Source: JAAXHB01 sp965214945
GTDB lineage: Bacteria; Actinomycetota; Acidimicrobiia; Acidimicrobiales; Aldehydirespiratoraceae
Direction of reading: 5' to 3'
Assembly (NCBI GenBank): GCA_965214945.1
Contig: OZ244029.1
Coordinates: 2,976,001-3,040,000, forward strand
DNA: 64,000 nt
Positions within the stretch are counted from its first letter, which is position 1, and each line of letters starts with the position of its first letter. The notes beneath the pieces are model-generated. The model was not told the origin of the DNA. It did no database searches and worked only from the letters and a program-made list of their open reading frames with translations. The translations under genes were made by a program, and so were the position numbers. Below are positions 1-8,546 of this stretch, in pieces.

Positions 1-2
1 AC

Positions 3-56
3 ATGCAGCGGGTGCTAGACGGCATAAAGGCCGGCCTGGAGAGCCCGCATCCCTAG
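3..56 (+). CDS. possible 3' end of an upstream gene
   Basis: An open frame running in from the window edge ends at a TAG at 54-56 and would give a C-terminus finishing in GLESPHP. No family can be recognised from so few residues, and an internal ATG at position 3 means it could also be chance. The following 99 bases up to 155 show nothing I can name. Confidence 0.2.
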   Translation: MQRVLDGIKAGLESPHP

Positions 57-155
57 CCGCGTGTTCAAGACCTGAGCGGATCGATGGTGATGCGGTCCCG
101 CATCTGACCAAGCGGCACGGCACCTGGCTCTAGCGGTAGAGAATCATGCGTGAAC

Positions 156-1394
156 TCAGCCCGCACTGACATCGTCAAGGGTGAACGTGGTTGTCTGGGT
201 CTGGTTTGTCTTGACGGTGATGGTGCTATCGGCGCCACTTACGGGGTCGTCGGGCGACAGCACCTCCACGGTGTTCGACAAGGTCGAGCGTGTCTCGACC
301 TTGTGAACGAGAGCAGCGGCCGGTCCGGCGCCGGAGCGTTCATAGCTTAAATGCGTGGTCCACTCCGCAGTGGCCTCATCGATCGAAATCGACCCTTGGA
401 TCAGCTCCGACGGAAAGCCGGTTACGTCGATGCCGATGTCCTCACCCACGAAGGCATCGACCATTTCGCCAGCGGCCAACGCCATGAACTCACCCAGGTC
501 GATTGTCAGAGCGCTGGTTTCGACGGTGGTTTCGATCAGCATCAGGCCGCGCTCGTCTTGGATGTCGGCGACACGATGAGTCATGTCGGCGACGAAGCTC
601 TGGCCGAACAGTTCTGTCGTCGACTGGTTTGTCCAAGTGCCGCCTTCGGTGAGAGCCCGGTCAGCCGGCAGAACAGGGCTGTTGAAGGCGGCATAACCCC
701 CGCCGAAGGCCATTCCGATCTCAAACAGGTCGGACGGCAGGTCGAACAGCCCCCCGACCTCAGAGTCTGAGAGCCTTCTGTCGAGCACGGTGCCCTGCTC
801 ATCCACTACCAGAGTCAGGCCCCCCAAACGTGATGTCTCGCTACCGCCCAGGGTGGCGAATCCGTCGCCCAGGGCGGCGAATCCTGGAACGCTCTCAACA
901 TCGACGTCGCCGGTGATTGAGACATCGGTGACCTCAAACATGGTGTTGATCTCGAAGGTGCCGTCGCTTGGGCCTTCACTGACCCAGTAGGAGAGATCGG
1001 CCTTGAGAGCGATCTCGGTGCTCCCGGTCATGTCCGCAAGCTTGAAGCCGGCAATCTCGCTGGAGATGTCAGTCGTCGCAGTGTGCTCAACCCGATACGT
1101 GAGCCGGGTGCCCGGCTCATAGCGGTACACCAGCCGAACTGCTTCAGCAGGTTCCGGCTCTTCGGTGCCCTTGTCGACAACCTCACCGGTGTCGACATCT
1201 TCGCCGGCGGCGCTGTCCTCCGCGGGGGCGGCGACCAGATCAGGCGTGTCGTCACCGCCGCACCCTCCCAACAGCGCAAAGAGCGCAAACACTGTCGGAG
1301 CAGCAACAAACTTGTGAATGACTGTCCTAATGGTGATACCCCTCTGGTCCGTGGTCCCGGCTCCGCTACGCCGGGGCAACGGTAGCGTGATCAC
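156..1394 (-). CDS. putative lipoprotein of unknown function
   Basis: About 370-412 residues. A short hydrophobic stretch ending in ALLGGC is a lipobox, so the protein is probably exported and lipid-anchored at the Cys. An acidic low-complexity linker follows, and then a beta-rich domain with repeated T/S/E-rich segments (VYRYEPGTRLTYRVEHT near its start). This general plan resembles secreted DUF6263-type proteins, but that match is a guess. The GTG at 1394 would place about 28 non-hydrophobic residues before the signal and overlaps the divergent chorismate mutase start, so the true start may be internal (a non-ATG codon near 1330-1345). No partner gene suggests a role. Confidence 0.6.
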   Translation of the reverse strand: MITLPLPRRSGAGTTDQRGITIRTVIHKFVAAPTVFALFALLGGCGGDDTPDLVAAPAEDSAAGEDVDTGEVVDKGTEEPEPAEAVRLVYRYEPGTRLTYRVEHTATTDISSEIAGFKLADMTGSTEIALKADLSYWVSEGPSDGTFEINTMFEVTDVSITGDVDVESVPGFAALGDGFATLGGSETSRLGGLTLVVDEQGTVLDRRLSDSEVGGLFDLPSDLFEIGMAFGGGYAAFNSPVLPADRALTEGGTWTNQSTTELFGQSFVADMTHRVADIQDERGLMLIETTVETSALTIDLGEFMALAAGEMVDAFVGEDIGIDVTGFPSELIQGSISIDEATAEWTTHLSYERSGAGPAAALVHKVETRSTLSNTVEVLSPDDPVSGADSTITVKTNQTQTTTFTLDDVSAG

Positions 1395-1701
1395 GGTGCG
1401 TGAGGCCGCGGAGGAGACGCTGGCCGGCTACCGGGCCGGCATTGACAACATCGATGCCGCTCTGGTCTTCTTGCTGGCGGAGCGGTTCAGGATCACCAAA
1501 CAAGTCGGCAGGCACAAGGCGGCTGTCGGCCTGCCGGCGGCCGACCCAGAACGCGAGCAGGCTCAGATAGCTCGTCTCAGGGAGCTTGCCTTAACAGCCG
1601 ACCTGGATCCCGATTTCACCGAGAAGTTCCTGCGGTTCGTGGTGGACGAAGTGATCCGCCACCACGAGTCGACCCTCGTTAAGCCCCGGCCATTCGACTG
1701 A
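1387..1701 (+). CDS. chorismate mutase, AroQ type
   Basis: About 104 residues, the usual size for a free-standing AroQ domain. It converts chorismate to prephenate in Phe/Tyr synthesis, in the cytoplasm. The visible family pattern is the helix 1 run IDNIDAALVFLLAERFRITKQ with the active-site Arg and Lys, then VGRHKAA, then a last helix ending FLRFVVDEVIRHHE. The frame is open back to 1318, but the GTG at 1387 (or 1396) puts the start just before the first helix; the longer version would add residues encoded inside the divergent lipoprotein gene. Related to the M. tuberculosis Rv0948c type by layout. Confidence 0.85.
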   Translation: MITVREAAEETLAGYRAGIDNIDAALVFLLAERFRITKQVGRHKAAVGLPAADPEREQAQIARLRELALTADLDPDFTEKFLRFVVDEVIRHHESTLVKPRPFD

Positions 1702-1765
1702 AACCCGAACGGTCCAGAGCAGTCCTAGGCGATCGCTTCGACCGCCAACCGCCCGCTACGCCGAA

Positions 1766-2278
1766 CTAACCCTCAACATCACCTGGCTGCTGCATCATTT
1801 GTAGCTCTAAGTCGCGCAGCAGCCCAGCCAAGCGCTCTATTTCGCCGGCGGCCATGCCTGACAGAAGTTCGGCTTCTTGGGCCAGGTGCACTTTGATCAG
1901 ATGGTCGATCAGCGCCAGGCCCTTATCGGAGAGCTGTGCGAATATGACGCGCCGATCTTCGGGATCGCTGACTCGCTCCACGAGGCTCAACTCGCCGAGT
2001 CGATCCAATCGGCCTGTCATCCCTCCAGAGGTGAGCATGGTGGTGGACGCCAGCTCCGACGGCTTGGCCCGGTAGGGGCGGCCGAGGCGCCTCAGTGCGG
2101 CGAGCACGTCGAACAGGCCGAGGGTGATGCCGTAGGCGGCGAAGAACCGTCCTAGCCGGTCGTCGAGCATCCGGTCGATGATCGCTATGCGGCCGAACAC
2201 TCCGATGGGCGACGGATCGAGATCGGGGCGCTCGCGCCGCCATTGCGCCAGAATCTTCTTGACACGGTCGCCGGTCAC
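1766..2278 (-). CDS. MarR-family transcriptional regulator
   Basis: 170 residues. A winged-helix core spans roughly residues 35-125: a recognition-helix segment (KPSELASTTMLTSGGMTGRLD) and a wing with the family's DPEDRRV signature. Long terminal helices would form the dimer interface. Its GTG start overlaps the TGA of the upstream aminotransferase gene (GTGA), so it is the last gene of the long minus-strand operon and is translationally coupled to it. By position it probably senses the operon's substrate or an intermediate and controls the operon. The operator is not evident, although the AT-rich stretch ahead of the operon (16,990-17,045) is a candidate. Confidence 0.88.
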   Translation of the reverse strand: MTGDRVKKILAQWRRERPDLDPSPIGVFGRIAIIDRMLDDRLGRFFAAYGITLGLFDVLAALRRLGRPYRAKPSELASTTMLTSGGMTGRLDRLGELSLVERVSDPEDRRVIFAQLSDKGLALIDHLIKVHLAQEAELLSGMAAGEIERLAGLLRDLELQMMQQPGDVEG

Positions 2279-3600
2279 AAGGCGGCTTCCATCTCGGCGA
2301 GCACTTCGTCGATCACGTCCACCACGCGGTCGATCATGGCCGTGTCGAATATCAGGGGTGGGTAGACGCCCAGGTGGTCGGCTTGTGCCCGCACCAGCAC
2401 TCCCAGACTGTAGGCGCGCTCAGATGCCTCAGCAGCGCGGCGCACAGCAGCCCCCGGCGGGTCGTCTGCGAACTCCACCGCTGCGAGCATCCCCTCGCAG
2501 CGCACTTCAGCCACCAGGGCACTGTCGGCCAGCTCGCGCACCCGGTCGCAGAGATGCGCCCCCACGGCCAGAGCGTTCGCGACAAGGCTCTCGCGCTCGA
2601 TGATGTCGATTACCGCCAGCCCGGCCGCACACGCCGCAGGGTGCCCAGAGTAGGTATAACCGTGCATGAACTCGATGTCGCCGCTGTCGTCCACGAAAGC
2701 CGAATGGACGCGCCGCGACGCCACAGCCGCGCCCATCGGCACGTACGCAGATGTGAGCCCCTTGGCCGAGGTCATGATGTCGGCCGTAACTCCGTAGCGA
2801 TGGCCGCCGAACCAGTGGCCGAGCCGGCCCCACCCGCACACCACCTCGTCGAGGATCAGCAGCACGTCGTTGCGGTCGCACAGCTCGCGCACTTGAGGCA
2901 AGTAGGGCTCCGGCGGAGGGTGCACACCGCCAGCGGCCTGCACCGGCTCGATGATCACGGCTGCCACCGTGTCGGGGTCTTGGAACTCGAGTTCGGCGGC
3001 GAGAGCTTCGATGTCGTGAGCAGGCGCCTGGCTGCAGCCGGCTAGCAGTGGCCCGAACGCCGTTCGGTTCTCGGTGAGCCCGCCTACCGACAGGCCGCCG
3101 AAGTTCATTCCGTGATAGGCGCGGTGAATTGAGATGAACTTGGTCTTAGCGGCCCGGCCGCGGCGCAGCCAGTAGGCGCGGGCAATCTTCAGGGCGGTCT
3201 CCACCGCCTCGGATCCTGAGTTGGTGAAGAACACACGGTCGAGGTCGCCGGGTGTGCGGGCTGCCACCGCCCGTGCGAACCGTTCAGCCATCTCGTGGCG
3301 GAAACCGAACAGGCAATAGTACTCCAGTGCCGACAGCTGGCGTCGCACCGCTTCGGCGATCTCGGCCCTGCCGTGGCCGACGATCACGCACGCAACGCCG
3401 CCGGCGGTGGCATCGAGCAGCTTGTGGCCGTCAGAGTCGGTCACCTCGGCCCCATTGCCGGATGCCAGCAGGCGGGGAGTCGGCCCTCCGGCTGGGGTGA
3501 ACGGCTGCCAGAGAGCGCCGGATGCCGCGCCCGGGGCGGCGTTGCGGCTTTCAGCGCTTCCGAACTCGAGCGCGGGTATTCCGGTGCCGGCTGCGGTCAT
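2275..3600 (-). CDS. class III (omega) aminotransferase, PLP-dependent
   Basis: 441 residues, typical for the subgroup III aminotransferases. The cofactor-binding TNSGSEA (about 126-132), the Asp of LDEVVCGWGR (about 251) and the Schiff-base Lys in TSAKG (about 280) are all present. The family transfers the amino group of an omega-amino acid or amine to pyruvate or 2-oxoglutarate. The start ATG overlaps the TGA of the LLM oxidoreductase gene (ATGA) and the stop overlaps the MarR start. An aminotransferase in this operon suggests that the imported compound either contains nitrogen or is aminated during breakdown. Exact substrate unknown. Confidence 0.9.
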   Translation of the reverse strand: MTAAGTGIPALEFGSAESRNAAPGAASGALWQPFTPAGGPTPRLLASGNGAEVTDSDGHKLLDATAGGVACVIVGHGRAEIAEAVRRQLSALEYYCLFGFRHEMAERFARAVAARTPGDLDRVFFTNSGSEAVETALKIARAYWLRRGRAAKTKFISIHRAYHGMNFGGLSVGGLTENRTAFGPLLAGCSQAPAHDIEALAAELEFQDPDTVAAVIIEPVQAAGGVHPPPEPYLPQVRELCDRNDVLLILDEVVCGWGRLGHWFGGHRYGVTADIMTSAKGLTSAYVPMGAAVASRRVHSAFVDDSGDIEFMHGYTYSGHPAACAAGLAVIDIIERESLVANALAVGAHLCDRVRELADSALVAEVRCEGMLAAVEFADDPPGAAVRRAAEASERAYSLGVLVRAQADHLGVYPPLIFDTAMIDRVVDVIDEVLAEMEAAL

Positions 3601-4385
3601 TGGCTTGCGTCAACGCGGGCGTCGCGCCATTCGATGAGCCTGGCCAGCTCGTCGATCCTGTACTCGGGTCCGTTTCGCACCAAGATGAGATGATCCGCGC
3701 CGGCATCGGCGTAGTCGTCGTAGGCCCCGTCACTGGCCGGCTCGAACAGCGCGACCGTGCGCTCGATCTCAGCCGGGCTACGGCCGGCGCGCTCGCAGTG
3801 CCCGTCGAGCACTGCGTTGAGCCGGGCGATCTCGGCCGGCGCGCCCCAGCCGTTCCACAGGTCGCCGTGGCGGGCGCACACCGCCATCGTGAGCTTTTCG
3901 CCCAAGCCTCCGATCAGCAGCGGCAGCGGCCCGATCGGCGGAGGGTCGAGCCGTTCCAGGCGTTGCTTGAGGCGTACGATGGCGGCTTCCAGCTCGCGGA
4001 TCCGAGTCGGGCCTGACGGCATCGGGTAGCCGTACTCGCGGTAGTCGCGCTCCAGCCATCCGGCGCCTAGGCCCAGAATCAGGCGGCCGCCGGAGGCGTG
4101 GTCGACAGTGCGGGCCATGTCGGCCAGAAGGTCGGGGTTGCGGTAGCCGTAGCAAGACACCAGCGTGCCGATCCTGGAATGTACGGTGGCCTGGCTCATG
4201 GCGGCGAGCGTTGTCCAGCACTCGAAGCTGGAGCCGTCCGGGTCGCCGTCAATCGGGTAGAAATGATCGAACACCCAAAGCGAGTCGGCTCCGAGGCTGT
4301 CGGCTTTCGCCCAGGCGTCACGCATCGCGGCCCAGGAGGAATGATTGGGGCGGATCTGGGCGCCTACCGCGATCCGCCGGGTCAT
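3597..4385 (-). CDS. LLM-class F420-dependent oxidoreductase
   Basis: 262 residues from the ATG at 4385; a GTG at 4415 would add ten. The luciferase-like TIM-barrel pattern is clear: IAVGAQIRPN at the N-terminus, SLWVFDHFYP, RIGTLVSCYGYRNPDLLADMA, then GRLILGLGAGW followed by EYGYP, and PLLIGGLGEK. Members use coenzyme F420 (sometimes FMN) for hydride transfer, and this sequence looks like the actinobacterial F420 group. Its stop overlaps the aminotransferase start and it lies 34 nt after the ABC ATPase gene, so it is part of the operon. Its step is unknown; oxidation of an alcohol or reduction of an imine or enoate are both possible. Confidence 0.85.
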   Translation of the reverse strand: MTRRIAVGAQIRPNHSSWAAMRDAWAKADSLGADSLWVFDHFYPIDGDPDGSSFECWTTLAAMSQATVHSRIGTLVSCYGYRNPDLLADMARTVDHASGGRLILGLGAGWLERDYREYGYPMPSGPTRIRELEAAIVRLKQRLERLDPPPIGPLPLLIGGLGEKLTMAVCARHGDLWNGWGAPAEIARLNAVLDGHCERAGRSPAEIERTVALFEPASDGAYDDYADAGADHLILVRNGPEYRIDELARLIEWRDARVDASQ

Positions 4386-4419
4386 GCCGCTGCCGCTCGT
4401 CCGGCTGAGATCCACCCGG

Positions 4420-5268
4420 TCATGCCTGCGCCTGGAGCTGCGAGCCCGCCGTACTGCTGGCGGACGACAGGCCGGTGATGAGCGACACGATGTGCGCGCC
4501 GTCCGTGGCGTCGGCGTCGAGCACGGCCGTCAGCTCACCGCGCCTCATCACGGCGATCCGATCCGCCAGCCTGAACACCTGGTCGAGGTTGTGGCTCACG
4601 ACGATCACCGTCATTCCCCGCTCCCGCAGGCCGCTGATGATCTCCTCCACCCGAGCAGTCTCGGCCACACCCAGGGCCGCTGTGGGCTCGTCCATCAGGA
4701 TCACCTCGCTGCCCCAGTGGACCACCCTGGCGATGGCCACACCTTGGCGCTGGCCGCCGGAGAGCCCCTCCACGGGCACTCTCACGGTGGGGATGCGCAC
4801 GTCGAGCGCTCGGATGATCTCCGTGGCGTCGCGGCGCATCGAACGGTGCCGCATAAACGTGAGCAGCCCCCAGCCCCGTGTCTGCTCGCGGCCTAAGAAC
4901 AGGTTCTCGGTGGCGTTGAGATTGTCGGCCAGGGCCAGGTCTTGGTAGACGGTCTCGATCCCGGCGGAGCGGGCGTCGTCGGGGGAGCGGAACCGCGCCG
5001 GCGAGCCGTTGACTTCTATCGTGCCGGCGTCGGGGTGGTCGGCGCCGGCGATGATCTTCAGCAGCGTGCTCTTGCCGGCGCCGTTGTCGCCGACGATGGC
5101 GGTGATCGTGTGGCGCGGAAACCCGCAGGTGACGCCGGCCAGTGCTACCACGCCGCCGTAGCGCTTGCGGATGCCTTCCACCCGCAGCACTTCGTCGTAG
5201 GCGCCGGCTGCGGCAGCGGTCGCCACAGTCGAGCTGGCTCTGGTGCCGACGGGTTTTGTGTCGCTCAT
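4420..5268 (-). CDS. sugar-type ABC transporter ATP-binding protein (CUT2, single domain)
   Basis: 282 residues. Walker A is GDNGAGKS at 60-67, the signature is LSGGQRQ, Walker B is VILMDEP and the switch His lies in VVSHN. Unlike RbsA-type ATPases it has a single nucleotide-binding domain, as in FrcA-type proteins, so it should act as a homodimer. Its permease (14,456-15,562) and binding protein (13,344-14,393) are encoded earlier in the same operon, separated from it by the catabolic genes. The unit therefore imports the compound that the surrounding enzymes degrade. The start follows a GGAGACAGC-type ribosome binding site. Confidence 0.92.
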   Translation of the reverse strand: MSDTKPVGTRASSTVATAAAAGAYDEVLRVEGIRKRYGGVVALAGVTCGFPRHTITAIVGDNGAGKSTLLKIIAGADHPDAGTIEVNGSPARFRSPDDARSAGIETVYQDLALADNLNATENLFLGREQTRGWGLLTFMRHRSMRRDATEIIRALDVRIPTVRVPVEGLSGGQRQGVAIARVVHWGSEVILMDEPTAALGVAETARVEEIISGLRERGMTVIVVSHNLDQVFRLADRIAVMRRGELTAVLDADATDGAHIVSLITGLSSASSTAGSQLQAQA

Positions 5269-5292
5269 GCTGTCTCCGTCATGATGTGCTGC

Positions 5293-7722
5293 TCATACCG
5301 CCTGTGACTCTGCGGCTGCCGCGTGGGCGTCCGAGCCGGCTCGAAGCCGGCCGAGCAGGTAGCTCGGGGTGATAGGCACCCGGTCTATGCGCACGCCGAG
5401 GCCAGCGAGCGCGTCCTCCACGGCATTGGCGATCGCCGCGGGCGGCGAGATCGCGCCGGCCTCGCCGACTCCTTTGATCCCCAACGGGTTGAGCGCCGAT
5501 GGCGTCTCAATGTGCGCGATTTCAAGCCGGAGCATCTCGCAGGCGCTGGGGATCGCGTAGTCGCCGAGGTTTGCGTTCAGAGGCTGGCCGGCGCCGTCGT
5601 AGCGCACCTCCTCGTACAGTGCCGCCCCAATCCCCTGAGCGACGCCTCCGATTATCTGGCCTTCCACGATGTCGGTGTTTAGCATCGGCCCGCAGTCGTG
5701 AACCACCTTGTAGTCGAGTACCTCAACGGCACCGGTCTCGACGTCCACGGCAACGCGGGCCAGGTGGTATCCGTTGGCGAAAGTGACGGTTGGCGGCGAC
5801 CAGTACGACTGCGCCTCCAGCCCGGTGCCGCAGCGCAGGGCGAACCGCCCGCCGGGGCCGAACGCATGCGCCACCTCGGCGAGCGTCACCGAACGGCTTG
5901 GGGTGCCTACCACCCGCACCTCGCCGGAGGCGAGTTGCAAGTCGGCGGCGTCTATCTCCCATTCGTCGGCCACCGCCGCCAGGATGCGCTCCTGCAGCTC
6001 GGCGCAGGCCTCAACGATGGCACTGCCGGCAACCACCGCGCTGCGGCTGGCAAGCGTCCCCCAGCCGTAGGGCACGGCGTCGGTGTCGCCCGTGACAACA
6101 CGCACGTCGCCACGCTCGACTCCCAACGCACAGGCGGCCAGATCTCTGAAGACGGTGTGGTGCCCTTGGCCTTGTGGGCAGGCGCCCACCGCCACGGTGA
6201 CGCCACCCGTCTCGTCGATACGGATCAGCGCGCCCTCGAACGGTCCGACGCCGGTGCCTTCCACATAGCCGGCCACTCCCACGCCCACCCGACGGCTCCG
6301 CTCGCTGACGGCAGCCCTTCCCCCGCTGCGGGCTGACCCGCCGCTGGACGATCCGGCTGATGCGCCGCCGCTGCCGGCTGCCTCACTATCGCTGGCCGGC
6401 CTGGCTGACGACCCGGCCAGCGCCATCTCGAACACAGCGGGGTAGTCGCCGCTGTCGTACACCACTGGATTGCCGTCGCGGTAGCTGATCCCCACCTCAT
6501 AGGGCATGGCGTCGGCCGCGATCAGGTTGCGCCGCCGCAGCTCAAAGCGGTCGATCCCGGCCTCACGGGCGGCCGCGTCGAGAATGCGCTCCATCGCGAA
6601 TACCGCCTCCGGGCGGCCCGCACCCCGATATGGCGACAGTGGAGCCTTGTTGGTGACCACCGCCACGGCGGTCGCCTCCAGTGCAGGCACTTCGTAGCAC
6701 CCGCAGAGATGGGCGATGGTGTTGTAGGGCTGCACCACGCCCAGAGGATTGGCGGCGCCGCAGTCCACCAGAAAGCGGTCGCGCAAGCCCAGGATGCGAC
6801 CCTCTGAGTCCAGCGAGATGCTGATGTCGTGAATCTGGTCGCGTGAGTGGATGGAGCTGGTGAGATGCTCCCAGCGGGTCTCCACCCATTTCACGGGCTG
6901 CCGAAGCTCCAGCGCGCACAGCGCGCACAGCAGCTCCTCGGGGTAGGGAATGGCTTTGCAGCCGAAGCCGCCGCCGACATCGGGTGCGATCACCCTGATG
7001 CGTCCTGCGGCGATGCCTAGCGCGTCGGCGAGGAAGGTGCGAACCGGGTGAGGTATCTGGGTAGACGACCAGACGGTGAGCCGCTCGGTGCGGATGTCGT
7101 AGTCCGCCATCACGCCGCGCGGCTCGATCGGGTTGGCTGACAGCCTGCCGGAGTGCAGCCGCCGGCGGGTGACCACAGCAGCCGTGTCGAAGGCAGCGCC
7201 GACATCGCCCTTGCCGACCCGTAACACCAGGCTGCGGTTGTCGGGCCAGGCCTCATAGAGCAGCGGGGCGCCCGGTGCCAGTGACTCCTCAGGGTCGATA
7301 ACCGGCACCTGCTCTGTTATGTCGACGCTCACAAGCTCCAGGGCGTCGGCCAGGATGTGGCGGTCGGAGGCGACCACTGTGGCGACGATCTCTCCGACGT
7401 GGCGCACTTTGTCGGTTGCCACCGGCGTGCGGTGCTCGCGGCGGATGAACGAGCCGCTGTCGCCGAGCACCTCGAACAGCAGCGGCTCGAACACGCCCCC
7501 GTCGGCCTTGGAGGGTGCCAGGGCTGGCAGACGGTCGACGAGATCGGCGCCGCTGTAGGCGGCGATCACGCCGGGAAGCCGCAGCGCGCCGGCCACATCG
7601 ACGGAGTTGATCGCGCCGTGGGCGATCTGGCTGCGCACGAACCCCACATGAAGCAGCCCCGCGGCGTCGAGGTCGTCGAGGTAGCGGCCCTCGCCTCGCA
7701 GAAAGCGCTCGCGGGTGCGCAC
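5293..7722 (-). CDS. xanthine dehydrogenase/CoxL-family molybdopterin-binding subunit
   Basis: 809 residues, full length for the large subunit of molybdenum hydroxylases. It has an N-terminal ald_Xan_dh_C-like domain (RYLDDLDAAGLLHVGFVRS) and then Mo-cofactor motifs: GGGFGCK, PYRGAGR at the loop that reads AYRGAGR in form II CoxL-like proteins, and GQGHHTVF. The catalytic Glu lies in GVGEAGAI near the C-terminus. The form I CO dehydrogenase signature AYRCSFR is absent, so CO oxidation is unlikely and hydroxylation of an aldehyde, heterocycle or similar is more plausible. A Ser/Gly-rich insertion sits about residues 440-475. The usual 2Fe-2S (CoxS) and FAD (CoxM) subunits are not encoded anywhere in this window. 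Confidence 0.9.
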   Translation of the reverse strand: MRTRERFLRGEGRYLDDLDAAGLLHVGFVRSQIAHGAINSVDVAGALRLPGVIAAYSGADLVDRLPALAPSKADGGVFEPLLFEVLGDSGSFIRREHRTPVATDKVRHVGEIVATVVASDRHILADALELVSVDITEQVPVIDPEESLAPGAPLLYEAWPDNRSLVLRVGKGDVGAAFDTAAVVTRRRLHSGRLSANPIEPRGVMADYDIRTERLTVWSSTQIPHPVRTFLADALGIAAGRIRVIAPDVGGGFGCKAIPYPEELLCALCALELRQPVKWVETRWEHLTSSIHSRDQIHDISISLDSEGRILGLRDRFLVDCGAANPLGVVQPYNTIAHLCGCYEVPALEATAVAVVTNKAPLSPYRGAGRPEAVFAMERILDAAAREAGIDRFELRRRNLIAADAMPYEVGISYRDGNPVVYDSGDYPAVFEMALAGSSARPASDSEAAGSGGASAGSSSGGSARSGGRAAVSERSRRVGVGVAGYVEGTGVGPFEGALIRIDETGGVTVAVGACPQGQGHHTVFRDLAACALGVERGDVRVVTGDTDAVPYGWGTLASRSAVVAGSAIVEACAELQERILAAVADEWEIDAADLQLASGEVRVVGTPSRSVTLAEVAHAFGPGGRFALRCGTGLEAQSYWSPPTVTFANGYHLARVAVDVETGAVEVLDYKVVHDCGPMLNTDIVEGQIIGGVAQGIGAALYEEVRYDGAGQPLNANLGDYAIPSACEMLRLEIAHIETPSALNPLGIKGVGEAGAISPPAAIANAVEDALAGLGVRIDRVPITPSYLLGRLRAGSDAHAAAAESQAV

Positions 7723-7733
7723 TCAGCCGACCC

Positions 7734-7768
7734 CTGCCGCCCTCGGCTGCCTCAGCCGAGGGCGGCAG
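7734..7768 (-). promoter_or_regulatory. strong intra-operon hairpin
   Basis: A perfect 16-bp inverted repeat (CTGCCGCCCTCGGCTG and its complement) with a 3-nt loop. It lies between the aldolase stop codon, which one arm covers, and the start of the molybdopterin hydroxylase gene. No T-run follows on the minus strand, so it is not a classical intrinsic terminator. It may attenuate, stabilise an mRNA end, or lower expression of the distal genes. Confidence 0.6.
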
Positions 7769-8546
7769 CCCAGTAGTCCCATTGGGCGTGGACGTACTCG
7801 CGCATGGTGAGCCCGGTGCTGAGCAGGTCGTCGTTCAGCTCGTGGCGAGGGATCGCCCGAGGCTCGCCGATGCTCTCCACCGCGAGCTGCAGCCGGGCCG
7901 AGCGCTCCAGGTTGACCGCGCTGACAGTAGCTTCCTCGATGGTGGCGCCCACCACCACCACGCCGTGGCCCTTGAGCAGCACGGCTCGGCGTGCGCCGAG
8001 AGCGTCGGCCAGATCACGACCCAGCTCGGGCGTCTCGATCTGCACCGACGACTCATACGTGCCGATGCCGTCGGCAAAATGCGTGCAGAGATGCCAGATC
8101 GGCAGGATCGGCCGTCCGGCTATCGAGAACGCGATGCAGTTCATGGGGTGGGCGTGAACCACTGCGCCCACGTCGGGCCTGGCACGGTATATCTCGGTGT
8201 GGATGAAGCGCTCTCCGGGGGCGCTCTGGCTCTGTTTGAGGCGTTGGTCGGTGACGGCGCCGTCCAAGTCGACGAGCACCACGTCGGAAGCACTGGTGGC
8301 GGCCAGGTTGGACACGTGGTCGCGGGTGTGCCCCAGGATCGCCACCAGATCGCCGTGCCCTCTGCCAGGTCTCCCTCTGCGCCCGGTGTCCGGCCTGTCG
8401 CCCGGCGGGCTCACGGGCAGCCTGGCGCTGGGATGGCCGAACGGGCCGATTAAGCGCTCGCGCATCAGAATCTTGGTGGCTGTCGCCACTCGCTGCCGCA
8501 GCAGGCGGTCGGCGCCACCGCCGGCGGGTCCTGGCGGCAGGCTCAC
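7752..8546 (-). CDS. class II aldolase/adducin family protein
   Basis: 264 residues from a GTG at 8546 that overlaps the TGA of the aldehyde dehydrogenase gene; a longer frame exists but would lie inside that gene. Family features are FIHTEIYRARPDVGAVVHAHP with the metal-binding HAH, a further His in LLKGHGVVVVG, and the N-terminal segment DVVLVDLDG. Relatives are fuculose- or ribulose-phosphate aldolases and epimerases, or decarboxylases of sugar-acid intermediates. No sugar kinase is encoded in the operon, so the substrate may be unphosphorylated, in which case a decarboxylase or lyase role is possible. Confidence 0.85.
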   Translation of the reverse strand: MSLPPGPAGGGADRLLRQRVATATKILMRERLIGPFGHPSARLPVSPPGDRPDTGRRGRPGRGHGDLVAILGHTRDHVSNLAATSASDVVLVDLDGAVTDQRLKQSQSAPGERFIHTEIYRARPDVGAVVHAHPMNCIAFSIAGRPILPIWHLCTHFADGIGTYESSVQIETPELGRDLADALGARRAVLLKGHGVVVVGATIEEATVSAVNLERSARLQLAVESIGEPRAIPRHELNDDLLSTGLTMREYVHAQWDYWAAALG

